Assembly (NCBI GenBank): GCA_051891855.1
Contig: JBJFFP010000070.1
Location: forward strand, 21,826-85,825
Length of the DNA: 64,000 bases
Direction: 5' to 3'
DNA from: SFDP01 sp051891855
GTDB taxonomy: Bacteria; Bacillota; Clostridia; Lachnospirales; Lachnospiraceae
Below, piece by piece: positions 27,313-35,784 of the stretch. How positions within the stretch are numbered: position 1 is the first letter of the stretch; each line of letters starts with the position of its first letter. Both the position numbers and the translations under genes were made by a program. The notes under the pieces are model-generated. The model had not been told where the DNA came from and did not search any database. It saw only the letters and a program-made list of their open reading frames with translations.

Positions 27313-27513
27313 ATGAACAAAGGTACAGTAAAATGGTTTAACAACCAAAAAGGCTATGGCTTTATCTCTGACGAAGCAGGAAATGACGTATTCGTTCACT
27401 ACTCAGGTCTGGTAATGGAAGGATTCAAATCCCTGGAAGAGGGTGCTGCTGTTGAATACGAAGTAATTAACGGAGAAAAAGGCCCTCAGGCAGTTAACGT
27501 AGTTAAATTATAA
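27313..27513 (+). CDS. Cold-shock protein (CspA family)
   Basis: 66-residue single OB-fold nucleic-acid chaperone, the exact family length. The start MNKGTVKWFN is typical, with RNP1 KGYGFI and RNP2 VFVHY on the RNA-binding face. GGAGGA lies eight bases before the ATG, which decides this start; an earlier in-frame start is not supported. Transcribed alone and followed by a strong terminator at 27633. Confidence 0.96.
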   Translation: MNKGTVKWFNNQKGYGFISDEAGNDVFVHYSGLVMEGFKSLEEGAAVEYEVINGEKGPQAVNVVKL

Positions 27514-27632
27514 CCAACTACATTGCCTTTTTAATCATTATACGATGTGCCTTTTTTATTATACGAACAGAAAGATTTCATTTCTCTTTATTTAGTAAGA
27601 ATAAGCAAGAAGTTTAATGAATTAAAGAAAAC

Positions 27633-27663
27633 GGCTGTTGCAGAAACTGCAACAGCCCCTTTT
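27633..27663. terminator. Terminator between the cold-shock gene and hisA-like gene
   Basis: Perfect 11-bp stem GGCTGTTGCAG / CTGCAACAGCC with an AAA loop and CCTTTTTT on the plus strand; on the minus strand it is followed by GTTTTCTTT, so it may serve both convergent genes. Confidence 0.9.
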
Positions 27664-28434
27664 TTATTTTCCGGCAATTATTTTATCAAATTCAAGATTT
27701 CCTCCAAAAAGATCCAACGCACTTCCTATAGTAAAATCAACCCGATTCCTTCCCAGGCTTTCCAAAAGCTCCAGGTCTTCATACCGGTGTATTCCTCCGG
27801 CATAGGTCATGGGCAGCTTTCCCCATTCACCCAAAAGCTTTACCACTTCCTGTTCAATTCCCTTTGCCTTTCCCTCTACGTCTACCGCATGGATTAAAAA
27901 TTCATCTGCATATTCCGAAAACAGTTCCAGACTGTTTTTATTCAAAACCACATGAGTAAATTTCTGCCACCGATCCGTGACAATGTAATACTGTCCTTCT
28001 TTTCTTCGGCAGCTTAAATCCAGTACCAGCTGTTCTCTTCCTACCGTCTCTGACAGGGTCCTAAGCCGTCTGTAATCGATTTCCCCATTTTTGAAAACAT
28101 AGGAGGTGACAATCACTTTAGAGGCTCCTGCCCTTAAAAAATCAGACGCATTTTCACAGGTGATTCCTCCTCCTACCTGTAATCCTCCGGGATAAGCCTT
28201 AAGGGCAAGCATTGCCTGCTTTTTGGTCTCTTCATAATAGGGGCTGTCCGAGGAATTAAGCAAAATGATATGCCCTCCCTCCAAACCATGTTCTCTGTAA
28301 AGCCGTGCATAAAATGGGGCATCCTGCCGGGAAACAAAATTCTCTTGGGCTCGGTCTCCTTCATCCTTCAGGCTTCCTCCCACAATCTGTTTTACTTTTC
28401 CGTTATGTATATCAATACAGGGGCGAAATTTCAT
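27664..28434 (-). CDS. Eukaryote-type phosphoribosylformimino-AICAR-phosphate isomerase (HisA/His6 type)
   Basis: 256-residue TIM-barrel enzyme for the fourth histidine-biosynthesis isomerisation (ProFAR to PRFAR). Sequence features match yeast His6 rather than ordinary bacterial HisA: CIDIHNGKVKQIVGGSLKD, FVSRQDAPFYARLYREHGL, LQVGGGI, ASKVIVTSYVF, LVLDLSCRR, EFLIHAVDVEGKAKGIE, MTYAGGI and FTIGSALDLFGGNL. Catalytic aspartates are expected at Asp8 and in HAVDVEG. It lies alone, outside any histidine operon, next to ilvE and a cold-shock gene. AAAGG precedes the ATG. The assignment of the eukaryotic subtype rests on remembered His6 sequence. Confidence 0.88.
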   Translation of the reverse strand: MKFRPCIDIHNGKVKQIVGGSLKDEGDRAQENFVSRQDAPFYARLYREHGLEGGHIILLNSSDSPYYEETKKQAMLALKAYPGGLQVGGGITCENASDFLRAGASKVIVTSYVFKNGEIDYRRLRTLSETVGREQLVLDLSCRRKEGQYYIVTDRWQKFTHVVLNKNSLELFSEYADEFLIHAVDVEGKAKGIEQEVVKLLGEWGKLPMTYAGGIHRYEDLELLESLGRNRVDFTIGSALDLFGGNLEFDKIIAGK

Positions 28435-28486
28435 TTTTTCAGCCTTTCTTTCTTATTTTAAAATTTTTTTAATCCAAAGTATAAGA

Positions 28487-28515
28487 TTGATTTTTTTCTC
28501 CATACTAACTATAGA
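28487..28515 (+). promoter_or_regulatory. Promoter of the small lipoprotein
   Basis: TTGATT, a 17-bp spacer and TATAGA, 37 bp before the ATG. Confidence 0.6.
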
Positions 28516-28552
28516 ACACGGGAAAAAGTTCAAATAGGAAAAGGAGAATATC

Positions 28553-28975
28553 ATGAGAAATTTATCTAATTTAGCAGTAGTTTTTGCCCTTGTAGCCATG
28601 ATGGGACTTCTGGTGGGCTGCGGCTGCACTACTAAAAACACACCCGCCAGAGAGGATATGGTCAGTACCGAGGAGGACGTAATCCCTCCCGGTAACAATA
28701 CGGTTAATGAGTCTGCCGTAGGTGAAAACACCGGCAACATGACTACTGACCATGAAACCGGAAACTTTTTAGATGAAAACGGTAACATCCTTGAAAATGG
28801 AGTAAGCGAAAACAATAATACTAATGGCAATAATACGGGAAACAATCTCGACAATAACGGTAATGTGGTTGATGATGCCGGCAATATGGTAGGTGATGTT
28901 GTGGAGGATGCCGGGAATGCAGTCAGAAACGTTGGCCAGGGAGTAAAGAACATGACCAATGATGTCACCCGATAA
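28553..28975 (+). CDS. Small Asn/Gly-rich lipoprotein of unknown function
   Basis: 140 residues. The lipoprotein signal ends LLVGC (Cys23), followed by another GCT. The remainder is low complexity, rich in Asn, Gly, Asp, Glu and Val, with imperfect 'DENGN' and 'DDAGN' repeats between about 75 and 120 and a C-terminal amphipathic segment (VVEDAGNAVRNVGQGVKNM) resembling the tail of YtxH/entericidin-like proteins. It is probably an anchored, disordered surface lipoprotein. AAGGAG precedes the ATG. Monocistronic, with its own promoter and terminator. Confidence 0.75.
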   Translation: MRNLSNLAVVFALVAMMGLLVGCGCTTKNTPAREDMVSTEEDVIPPGNNTVNESAVGENTGNMTTDHETGNFLDENGNILENGVSENNNTNGNNTGNNLDNNGNVVDDAGNMVGDVVEDAGNAVRNVGQGVKNMTNDVTR

Positions 28976-28991
28976 GCCTCTAAATCAGCAG

Positions 28992-29022
28992 GAGCTGCTG
29001 AACTATTCAGCAGCTCTTTTTT
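28992..29022. terminator. Terminator after the small lipoprotein gene
   Basis: GAGCTGCTGAA / TTCAGCAGCTC perfect 11-bp stem with a CTA loop followed by TTTTTT. It also lies directly downstream of the convergent fbp gene. Confidence 0.9.
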
Positions 29023-29029
29023 GTAAGCC

Positions 29030-30985
29030 TTATACTCCTTTTTCCACAAGAGTTCCGTCCTGATAAGCATTCAGCAGGGCCTCCAGCTGCTCAATACTGG
29101 CCCGGATTTCTTCACCCTTATCCGTGTCTGCCACGTTGATTCTCTTGGCTGCAGTCTCCACCAAAATCGAATCCGAGAAAATATCACTTTCGTTTCGGAT
29201 AGCCGCTTCCGTGGACTCAAAGGGCTCATGGGCTACCAGATACATTCCGTGTGAATTATAAACCAGCGTATAGCCGGCAATTCCGGTTTTGCCCTGATAT
29301 GCCTTGGAAAAGCCTCCATCGATAATTAACAGCTTCCCTCCGCATTTAATGGGTGTTTCCCCCTTCTTCTGCTCTACGGGTACATGACCGTTAACAATAT
29401 GGGATGAATCAGTAGGCAGGCCAAATTCCTCAAGAATCTTGTTCAGAATCTCCTCCTGATCATATAGATGATAATAACTGTTTTTATTTTCCTTATGGCT
29501 TTCCTTCTCCGCAATAAAATAGCGTTCAAAGGTAGTCATTTTATCCTTGCCGAAAACGGGAGATTTGGGGCCTTCCCAAATATACCAGAGTATATCCTGT
29601 CCCTTCTTTTTCTCATGCACATCCTGGGAATAATATCCCTTTCTGGCGTAATTTTCCAAAACATCATATAGCTCTTTTCCCGAATAGGCTTTACCGTCAA
29701 TCTTTACCTTCTGGAAGTTTCCTTTTTCATCCATGGGAACACAGCCATGGTACAGCAGATTGGAATTGTAAATTTTGTATAATCCACCCTTGGAGAACAA
29801 AAAGCGAACGTGTCTTTGCAGCTTTTCACTGTGTAAAAAGGCCTGACGCAGACGCTCCATTACCTGTTCCTCTTCCGGCGTCAAACGATAGGGATCCTTA
29901 AAGTCTACAGTAGGGAAATCCACATCCTTCATGGCATACTCTTTTCCCTCTACCACAACCGTCTTCTTCACCGGATCGATTTTATCCAGAAGCAATCTGT
30001 CCTTCATCCCAAATTCGGGATTACGCTGAATTACCTGTCCTTCCAATTTAAACTGAAGAATGGAAATGGCCTTATGCATCTTCATATCCAGCTGCAAATC
30101 CTTAGTATTATAGTCCGTATTATATTTAATGGTAAAAATATCACAATTGGTATTCTGGTAGGTTTCCAGTGCAAAGGTGGCAAGGGGAATCAGATTAATT
30201 CCATAGCCATCCTCAATGGTATCCAGACTGGCATAACGGGCTGCTATACGAATCACATTGGCAATGCAGGCAAGATGTCCTGCTGCTGCTCCCATCCATA
30301 CCACATCATGGTTTCCCCACTGAATATCAACGGAATGGTATCTGCTTAAGGTATCCAGAATCACATGCGGGCCCTTTCCTCTGTCATAGATATCCCCTAC
30401 GATATGTAAATGATCGATTACCAGTCTCTGAATCAGAAAACTTAGTGACTTGATGAAGTCAGGTGCTCTTCCGATTTTGATAATGGTATTGATGATTTCG
30501 TTATAATAGGCCTCCTTATTCTGTACCTCCTCCTTTTCCGTAATCATTTCCTCTATGATATAGGCAAAATCGGAAGGCAATGCCTTACGAACCTTGGATC
30601 TGGTGTATTTGGATGCTACACGCTTGGTCATCTGTACCAGACGGTGAAGTGTAATCTTGTACCAATCCTCCAGATTCTCCTCTTCCTCCATAACGATTTC
30701 CAGCTTTTCCGCCGGATAATAAATCAGAGTAGCAAGACTCTTTTTATCCCGCATACTCATGGTATTGCCAAATTCCTCATCTATCTTTCTTCTAACTGAG
30801 CCGGAGCCGTTTTTTAAGACGTGATTAAACTGCTCATATTCTCCATGAATATCCGTCAAAAAATGCTCCGTTCCTTTCGGAAGGTTTAAGATTGCCTGTA
30901 AATTAATAATTTCCGTGGCTGCCGACGCAATGGTCGGAAATTGCTTGGATAAGCTTTTTAAATAAATCAACTCCATATTATTCAT
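29030..30985 (-). CDS. fbp: Fructose-1,6-bisphosphatase class III
   Basis: 651 residues, the normal size for the Firmicutes-type (Bacillus subtilis Fbp) enzyme, which removes the 1-phosphate in gluconeogenesis. It belongs to the metallophosphatase superfamily: HFLTDIHGEYEQF, VGDIYDRGKGPH, WGNHDVVWMGAA and VNGHVP carry the metal ligands. AAGGAG lies upstream of the ATG. Flanked by the lipoprotein terminator and by the dapB terminator, so it is probably monocistronic. Confidence 0.96.
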   Translation of the reverse strand: MNNMELIYLKSLSKQFPTIASAATEIINLQAILNLPKGTEHFLTDIHGEYEQFNHVLKNGSGSVRRKIDEEFGNTMSMRDKKSLATLIYYPAEKLEIVMEEEENLEDWYKITLHRLVQMTKRVASKYTRSKVRKALPSDFAYIIEEMITEKEEVQNKEAYYNEIINTIIKIGRAPDFIKSLSFLIQRLVIDHLHIVGDIYDRGKGPHVILDTLSRYHSVDIQWGNHDVVWMGAAAGHLACIANVIRIAARYASLDTIEDGYGINLIPLATFALETYQNTNCDIFTIKYNTDYNTKDLQLDMKMHKAISILQFKLEGQVIQRNPEFGMKDRLLLDKIDPVKKTVVVEGKEYAMKDVDFPTVDFKDPYRLTPEEEQVMERLRQAFLHSEKLQRHVRFLFSKGGLYKIYNSNLLYHGCVPMDEKGNFQKVKIDGKAYSGKELYDVLENYARKGYYSQDVHEKKKGQDILWYIWEGPKSPVFGKDKMTTFERYFIAEKESHKENKNSYYHLYDQEEILNKILEEFGLPTDSSHIVNGHVPVEQKKGETPIKCGGKLLIIDGGFSKAYQGKTGIAGYTLVYNSHGMYLVAHEPFESTEAAIRNESDIFSDSILVETAAKRINVADTDKGEEIRASIEQLEALLNAYQDGTLVEKGV

Positions 30986-31049
30986 TTTTCTTCTCCTTCT
31001 CTACTGTTTTTTGCCGTTTTTTCTTATGCTGTGTAAGTCTGTATAAAAT

Positions 31050-31085
31050 CTGCCGGCGGCCTTCCCCTTAATCCTGCCGCCGCAG
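31050..31085 (-). terminator. dapAB operon terminator
   Basis: On the minus strand CTGCGGCGGC pairs with GCCGCCGGCAG (one bulge), followed by ATTTTATA. Very GC-rich stem, 12 bases after the dapB stop. Confidence 0.7.
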
Positions 31086-31096
31086 TATTTAACCCA

Positions 31097-31870
31097 TTAG
31101 TTAAATTTCCCTGCAGCTTCAATCACATCACCCATCTGATACAGACCGGCGGCCTTCCCCTTTAAAAATCTGGCAGCCTGGATAGCTCCCTTTGCGAAAA
31201 CAGCCCTGGAATAGGCTGTATGGGAAAAGGTGACCACCTCATCCGTTCCGGCGAAGATTACGTCATGATCCCCAACGATGGTTCCCCCTCTCACGGCAGA
31301 AATACCGATTTCCTTCGGGTGACGCTGTTCTCTTCTTGTACTTCTGTCATAAACATATTCATATTCCTTATTTAATTCCTCATTGATGGAATCGGCCAGG
31401 GCAAGTGCAGTTCCGCTGGGTGCATCCACCTTCAGTTTATGGTGCTTTTCCACCACCTCAATATCAAAGCCTGCAGGAGCCAGAACTGCCGCCGCTTCCT
31501 TCAACAGCTTTAACAGCATATTTACCCCTAAAGACATATTGGCCGATTTCAGTATGGCTACCTGTCCGGCTGCCTCTTCCACCCTCTTTTGCTGCTCCTT
31601 AGACAAGCCTGTGGTGCAAAGGACACAGGGTATTTTTTTAGCTATACAATAATCCAGCAGGGCATCTGCTGCCTTAGCTGAAGCAAAATCAATAATTACA
31701 TCTGCCTGAATCTCACAATCCTGAATATGGCTGAATACGGGAAAGGGATTGGCAATGTGGTCTGAAATATCGATACCGGCCACCAACTGAACATCTTCCT
31801 CTTCCTGAATCAATCCGGCAATTACCTGCCCCATCTTCCCATTGCAGCCGTGCATGATTACTTTTGTCAT
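31097..31870 (-). CDS. dapB: 4-hydroxy-tetrahydrodipicolinate reductase
   Basis: 257 residues. NAD(P)H-dependent second step of the lysine/diaminopimelate branch after DapA. The nucleotide-binding loop is GCNGKMGQVIAG, followed by the conserved substrate-binding EKHHKLKVDAPSGTA (catalytic His-His and Lys) and the GGTIVGDHDVIFAG segment. AAGGAG precedes the ATG. It lies 42 bp downstream of dapA in the same transcript. The product feeds peptidoglycan and, in spore formers, dipicolinate. Confidence 0.96.
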   Translation of the reverse strand: MTKVIMHGCNGKMGQVIAGLIQEEEDVQLVAGIDISDHIANPFPVFSHIQDCEIQADVIIDFASAKAADALLDYCIAKKIPCVLCTTGLSKEQQKRVEEAAGQVAILKSANMSLGVNMLLKLLKEAAAVLAPAGFDIEVVEKHHKLKVDAPSGTALALADSINEELNKEYEYVYDRSTRREQRHPKEIGISAVRGGTIVGDHDVIFAGTDEVVTFSHTAYSRAVFAKGAIQAARFLKGKAAGLYQMGDVIEAAGKFN

Positions 31871-31912
31871 TTTCTCTTTTCTCCTTATCTGGTGAAAGGC
31901 CCTCCCTGTACT

Positions 31913-32800
31913 TTACAGAATGCCAAATTCTTTCATTGCTTTTTCCAGCCTTGCCGCATTGGGCTCCTCCATTTCCGTCAGAGGGCGGCGAAGGGGTCCC
32001 GCATTCAGGCCCATTAAATTCATGGCCTTCTTTACCGGAATGGGATTCACCTCGCAAAACAGTGCATCAATCAGCTCAATGGCCTCCAGCTGAATCCTGC
32101 GGCTTCCCTCCACATCTCCTGCAAAGAATTTTGCACACAGGTCATGAGTCTGTCTGGGGGCAATATTCGACAGTACGGAAATCACTCCCTTACCTCCTAA
32201 AGACAACAGAGGAACAATCTGATCATCGTTGCCGGAATACAAATCTACCTTATCTCCTGCCAGAGACATCAGCTTAGCTACCTGGGAAATATTTCCCGTG
32301 GCATCCTTTACCCCTACAATATTCTCTACTTCGGTACAAAGGCGTACAACGGTCTCAGGCAAAATGTTCACTCCCCCGGTCCTTCCGGGGATATTATATA
32401 GAAGAATAGGAAGACTTACCGATTCGGCAACCATCTTAAAATGCTCATAAAGTCCCTTCTGGGTAGCTTTGTTGTAATAAGGGGTTACCACTAAAAGCCC
32501 ATCAGCCCCGGCAGCTTCTGCCTCCCTGGACAGATAAATTGCCGTTTCGGTACAATTAGAACCGGTTCCGGCAATTACCGGGATTCTTCCCTTAACTGCC
32601 TTAACGCAATAGCGAATAACATCCAAATGCTCTTCATGGGTCAGTGTTGAGGCTTCTCCGGTAGTCCCACAGACAATAATAGCATCCGTTCCTCCCTCTA
32701 TCTGAAGCTCAATCTGGCGGGAAAACTCTTCATAATTCACCTCGCCGTTATCATAAAAAGGAGTTACGATTGCCACTCCCGCTCCTGTAAAAATTGCCAT
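31913..32800 (-). CDS. dapA: 4-hydroxy-tetrahydrodipicolinate synthase
   Basis: 295 residues, standard length for the class I aldolase that condenses pyruvate with aspartate semialdehyde. Motifs: GTTGEASTLTHEEH, a catalytic Tyr in VVTPYYNKATQKGL, LLYNIPGRTG and the Schiff-base Lys in GVKDATGN. The start at 32800 is set by GAGG five bases upstream; an ATG 14 codons earlier lies in the leader. It is preceded by a promoter, a structured leader and an intrinsic terminator, which point to attenuation by lysine or a related signal. Confidence 0.96.
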   Translation of the reverse strand: MAIFTGAGVAIVTPFYDNGEVNYEEFSRQIELQIEGGTDAIIVCGTTGEASTLTHEEHLDVIRYCVKAVKGRIPVIAGTGSNCTETAIYLSREAEAAGADGLLVVTPYYNKATQKGLYEHFKMVAESVSLPILLYNIPGRTGGVNILPETVVRLCTEVENIVGVKDATGNISQVAKLMSLAGDKVDLYSGNDDQIVPLLSLGGKGVISVLSNIAPRQTHDLCAKFFAGDVEGSRRIQLEAIELIDALFCEVNPIPVKKAMNLMGLNAGPLRRPLTEMEEPNAARLEKAMKEFGIL

Positions 32801-32976
32801 GCTTTCCTCTCTTTCTGCCGTTTTAAGCGACATTTTAATCAAAGGTTCTACAATAAAAACCGACTACGGGAGTCGGTTTCATAAAAGGTAAATTCTTCCG
32901 CTGTCCCTGCAACATCCAAAGGGATACTGATGAATTGCGTGACCTCTATCTGTACGAAAAGGCGGTTGCCTTAGTC
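32801..32976 (-). ncRNA. dapA leader RNA, part-like lysine riboswitch plus terminator
   Basis: The expected transcript starts near 32976 and runs about 175 nt to the dapA ATG. Minus-strand bases 32951-32887 begin with AGATAGAGGTCACG and contain ATCAGTAT, as in the P1/P2 5' strand and loop-E motif of lysine riboswitches. An arm with CCCT/AGGG and AATTC/GAATT pairing follows. The P3-P5 elements and the 3' GCTATC strand of P1 are not seen. An intrinsic terminator lies directly downstream. It is either a minimised or decayed lysine riboswitch or a separate leader class; a covariance-model search would decide. Confidence 0.5.
32852..32878 (-). terminator. Attenuator terminator in the dapA leader
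   Basis: On the minus strand AACCGACT, loop CCCGT, AGTCGGTT, then TTTATT. Perfect 8-bp stem between the leader structure and the dapA start codon. Confidence 0.85.
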
Positions 32977-32982
32977 TAGCTT

Positions 32983-33011
32983 ATCATAGCACCGCCTTTT
33001 TTTCATGTCAA
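32983..33011 (-). promoter_or_regulatory. dapA promoter
   Basis: On the minus strand TTGACA, a 17-bp spacer and TATGAT, in the gap after the ssb-like gene. The -35 box is eight bases from that gene's stop codon. A GC-rich inverted repeat (AAAGGCGGT / ACCGCCTTT) spanning the -10 region may terminate the upstream transcript. Confidence 0.85.
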
Positions 33012-33018
33012 CTTTAAT

Positions 33019-33666
33019 CTACATATAAGATAGCATATCTTCGTCTACCAGCTCCAGCTTGTTAACCGATACCTCATAGGCTACCCGCTTTTCCGCATAT
33101 TCTTCGGAAAGCTTTTTCATATACTCTCTGCTTTGAATCCTTCCCCATACCATACATCGCGTTCCCACTTCAAAGCTGCTGGCAAAGCGTGCATTCCTCC
33201 CCCAGCAGATGCAGGGTATGTAGTCGGATTTTCCGTAAGGACGATTTACGGCAATCAGCAGGTCTGCAATTTCCCTTCCCAATGGGGTTTTCCGATAAAT
33301 CGGCTCCTTGCAGATAAATCCATCCAGATAAATCTGATTGCTTTTTGAGCTCTCCTCCATTTCCTCCACCACTTCAATTTCCCTGGCAAATACGGAGAGA
33401 ATAAGGCGGTTCTTCTTTTCCTCATGACGGTTATAGGAACGAAACTGCCCCGTAACCATAACCATTTCTCCGCGAAAATCCCGGGTTATGTCCATCAGTC
33501 TCTCTGAAATCATCAAGGGGATAATGTCACAGGAATCGCTTAGACGCTGTACCTCTACATCCACCATGTAAAATCCTTCTCCAAAAATCTCATGGCTATA
33601 CTTGAACTGGCTTACGATGGTTCCCATAATCACTACCTGATTGTTTTCCATTACTTTATCTGTCAT
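33019..33666 (-). CDS. Single-strand-binding-like protein with two OB folds
   Basis: 215 residues. Residues about 8-98 form one OB fold (NQVVIMGTIVSQFKYSHEI, then RGEMVMVTGQFRSYN). Residues about 110-205 form a second, more SSB-like one (NQIYLDGFICKEPIYRKTPL, then ADLLIAVNRPYGKSDYIPCI and CMVWGRIQSREY). The usual bacterial SSB has one OB fold and an acidic DDxPF tail that recruits partners; no such tail is present. It may bind single-stranded DNA as a dimer or serve a secondary role beside the main SSB. GGGAG precedes the ATG. Confidence 0.8.
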   Translation of the reverse strand: MTDKVMENNQVVIMGTIVSQFKYSHEIFGEGFYMVDVEVQRLSDSCDIIPLMISERLMDITRDFRGEMVMVTGQFRSYNRHEEKKNRLILSVFAREIEVVEEMEESSKSNQIYLDGFICKEPIYRKTPLGREIADLLIAVNRPYGKSDYIPCICWGRNARFASSFEVGTRCMVWGRIQSREYMKKLSEEYAEKRVAYEVSVNKLELVDEDMLSYM

Positions 33667-33810
33667 TTTTGTTCTCCCTTCTTGTTCAAGAATTTCTTCC
33701 TGTTATGTAGTACATTGTATAGCTTTTTTCTCTTTGTAGAAGTGTCAGGTATCGCACTTTTTGCCGTATTTTTCGCGTTCTCCGGCATTTTTCAATTTCC
33801 TCTTTTTTTC

Positions 33811-33839
33811 TTGCATGGAAGTAGAAAGGGTGCTATACT
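33811..33839 (+). promoter_or_regulatory. typA promoter
   Basis: TTGCAT, a 17-bp spacer and TATACT with TGC immediately before the -10, ending 25 bp before the typA ATG. Confidence 0.75.
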
Positions 33840-33864
33840 GAATAAGTTTTACAAGGAGGACCAA

Positions 33865-35694
33865 ATGATACAGGAAAGAAAAGAGATTAGAAATATTGCC
33901 ATTATTGCCCATGTAGACCACGGAAAAACTACCCTTGTGGATGAGCTGTTAAAGCAAAGCGGTGTATTCCGGGCAGGGCAGGAAGTGGCTGAACGGATTA
34001 TGGACTCCAATGATATTGAGCGGGAACGGGGGATTACGATTTTATCCAAGAATACCGCGATAACTTACAAGGATACCAAGATCAATATTATTGATACTCC
34101 CGGCCATGCCGATTTCGGCGGAGAGGTGGAGCGTGTACTGAAAATGGTAAATGGTGTGGTGCTGGTGGTGGATGCCTTTGAAGGTGCCATGCCCCAGACC
34201 AAATTTGTTCTCCAGAAGGCTTTGGAGCTTCGTCTCCCGGTAATCGTATGTATCAATAAGATCGACCGTCCCGAGGCCCGTCCCGCAGAGGTGATTGATG
34301 AGGTTCTGGAATTGTTTCTGGATTTAGATGCTTCTGAGGAGCAGCTGGATTGTCCCTTTGTTTTTGCCTCAGCCAAAGGCGGCTATGCTTCTTTGGACAT
34401 AGAGGTAAAGGGCGAAAATATGCTTCCTCTGTTTGAAACCATTCTCAACCATATCCCTGCTCCTACCGGTGATCCGGATGGGGGAACTCAGGTTTTAATC
34501 AGTACCATTGATTATAATGATTATGTAGGACGAATCGGTGTGGGCAAGGTGGACAACGGTACCATTCGGGTAAATCAGGAGGTGGTGATGGTGAATCACC
34601 ATGAGCCGGATAAGCAGCGGAAGGTAAAGGTATCCAAGCTCTATGAATTTGACGGTTTGAATAAGGTGGAAGTGGCCTCTGCCGGGATTGGCTCCATTGT
34701 GGCCATTTCCGGTATTGCGGATATCCATATCGGTGATACCCTCTGCTCTCCCGAAAATCCGGAGGCAATTCCTTTCCAGAAGATTTCCGAGCCCACTATT
34801 GCCATGAATTTTATGGTCAATGATTCCCCTCTGGCAGGCCAGGAAGGAAAATTTGTTACCAGCCGGCATCTTCGTGACCGTCTGTTCAGAGAGCTGAATA
34901 CTGATGTTTCCCTGCGAGTTGAAGAAACGGAATCTACCGAAAGCTTCAAGGTCTCCGGCAGGGGTGAGCTGCATTTATCCGTATTGATTGAAAATATGCG
35001 CCGTGAAGGATATGAGTTTGCCGTATCCAAGGCTGAGGTACTGTACAAAACGAATGAACGAAACCAGAAGCTGGAGCCTATGGAATTAGCCTATATCGAT
35101 GTACCGGAGGAATTTTCCGGCTCCGTTATCCAAAAGCTTTCCAACCGTAAGGGTGAGCTGCAGGGAATGAGTCCCATTAACGGAGGCTATACCCGTCTGG
35201 AGTTTTCCATTCCTTCCAGAGGGCTGATTGGCTATCGGGGGGAATTTTTAACGGATACAAAGGGCAACGGGATAATGAATACCATTTTTGATGGATACGG
35301 CCCCTATAAGGGTGATTTATCCTATCGTAAGCAGGGCTCTCTCATTGCCTTTGAAGCCGGTGAAGCCATTACCTACGGACTCTACAATGCTCAGGACAGA
35401 GGTGTTTTGTTTATTGGTCCGGGAGAAAAGGTCTATGCAGGAATGGTAATCGGGCAGACCGGAAAAACGGAAGATATTGAAATCAATGTATGCAAAAAGA
35501 AACAGCTGACCAACACCCGTGCCTCCGGCTCGGATGATGCTCTCCGCCTGTCTCCTCCAAAGCTTTTAAGTCTGGAGCAGGCCCTGGAATTTATTGATGT
35601 GGACGAGCTTCTTGAGGTAACCCCCAAAAGCCTACGTATCCGCAAGCGGATTCTGGATCCTACCATGAGAAAAAGAGCTGCACAGAAGCGGTAG
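33865..35694 (+). CDS. typA: Translational GTPase TypA/BipA
   Basis: 609 residues, standard length. Ribosome-binding EF-G-like GTPase that acts in ribosome assembly and stress adaptation. Motifs: G1 AHVDHGKTT (15-23), switch I RERGITI, G3 DTPGHADFGGEV, G4 NKID, the EF-G-like domain III/V region and the TypA-specific C-terminal domain (FIGPGEKVYAGMVIG, then KKQLTNTRASGSDDA). AAGGAGGACCAA precedes the ATG at 33865; longer upstream extensions lack family similarity. Single gene between its own promoter and a strong terminator. Confidence 0.97.
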   Translation: MIQERKEIRNIAIIAHVDHGKTTLVDELLKQSGVFRAGQEVAERIMDSNDIERERGITILSKNTAITYKDTKINIIDTPGHADFGGEVERVLKMVNGVVLVVDAFEGAMPQTKFVLQKALELRLPVIVCINKIDRPEARPAEVIDEVLELFLDLDASEEQLDCPFVFASAKGGYASLDIEVKGENMLPLFETILNHIPAPTGDPDGGTQVLISTIDYNDYVGRIGVGKVDNGTIRVNQEVVMVNHHEPDKQRKVKVSKLYEFDGLNKVEVASAGIGSIVAISGIADIHIGDTLCSPENPEAIPFQKISEPTIAMNFMVNDSPLAGQEGKFVTSRHLRDRLFRELNTDVSLRVEETESTESFKVSGRGELHLSVLIENMRREGYEFAVSKAEVLYKTNERNQKLEPMELAYIDVPEEFSGSVIQKLSNRKGELQGMSPINGGYTRLEFSIPSRGLIGYRGEFLTDTKGNGIMNTIFDGYGPYKGDLSYRKQGSLIAFEAGEAITYGLYNAQDRGVLFIGPGEKVYAGMVIGQTGKTEDIEINVCKKKQLTNTRASGSDDALRLSPPKLLSLEQALEFIDVDELLEVTPKSLRIRKRILDPTMRKRAAQKR

Positions 35695-35705
35695 TATGAA
35701 AGAAA

Positions 35706-35750
35706 CAGGCCCCTGGGAAAGGTAGATTTTTCTTCCTTCCCAGGGGCCTG
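35706..35750. terminator. Terminator between typA and xth
   Basis: 14-bp perfect stem CAGGCCCCTGGGAA / TTCCCAGGGGCCTG around a 17-base loop. T-rich tail on the plus side (CTGTCTTTTC); it may serve both convergent genes. Confidence 0.85.
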
Positions 35751-35784
35751 CTGTCTTTTCTTTCAAGGGAACTCCTCCACGGAA

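Noticed and set aside
31054..31162. 16-base direct repeat (CGGCGGCCTTCCCCTT) at the dapB terminator and within the dapB 3' end
   Set aside because: Just two copies, one in coding sequence and one in a GC-rich stem; probably a chance or a small local duplication without feature value.
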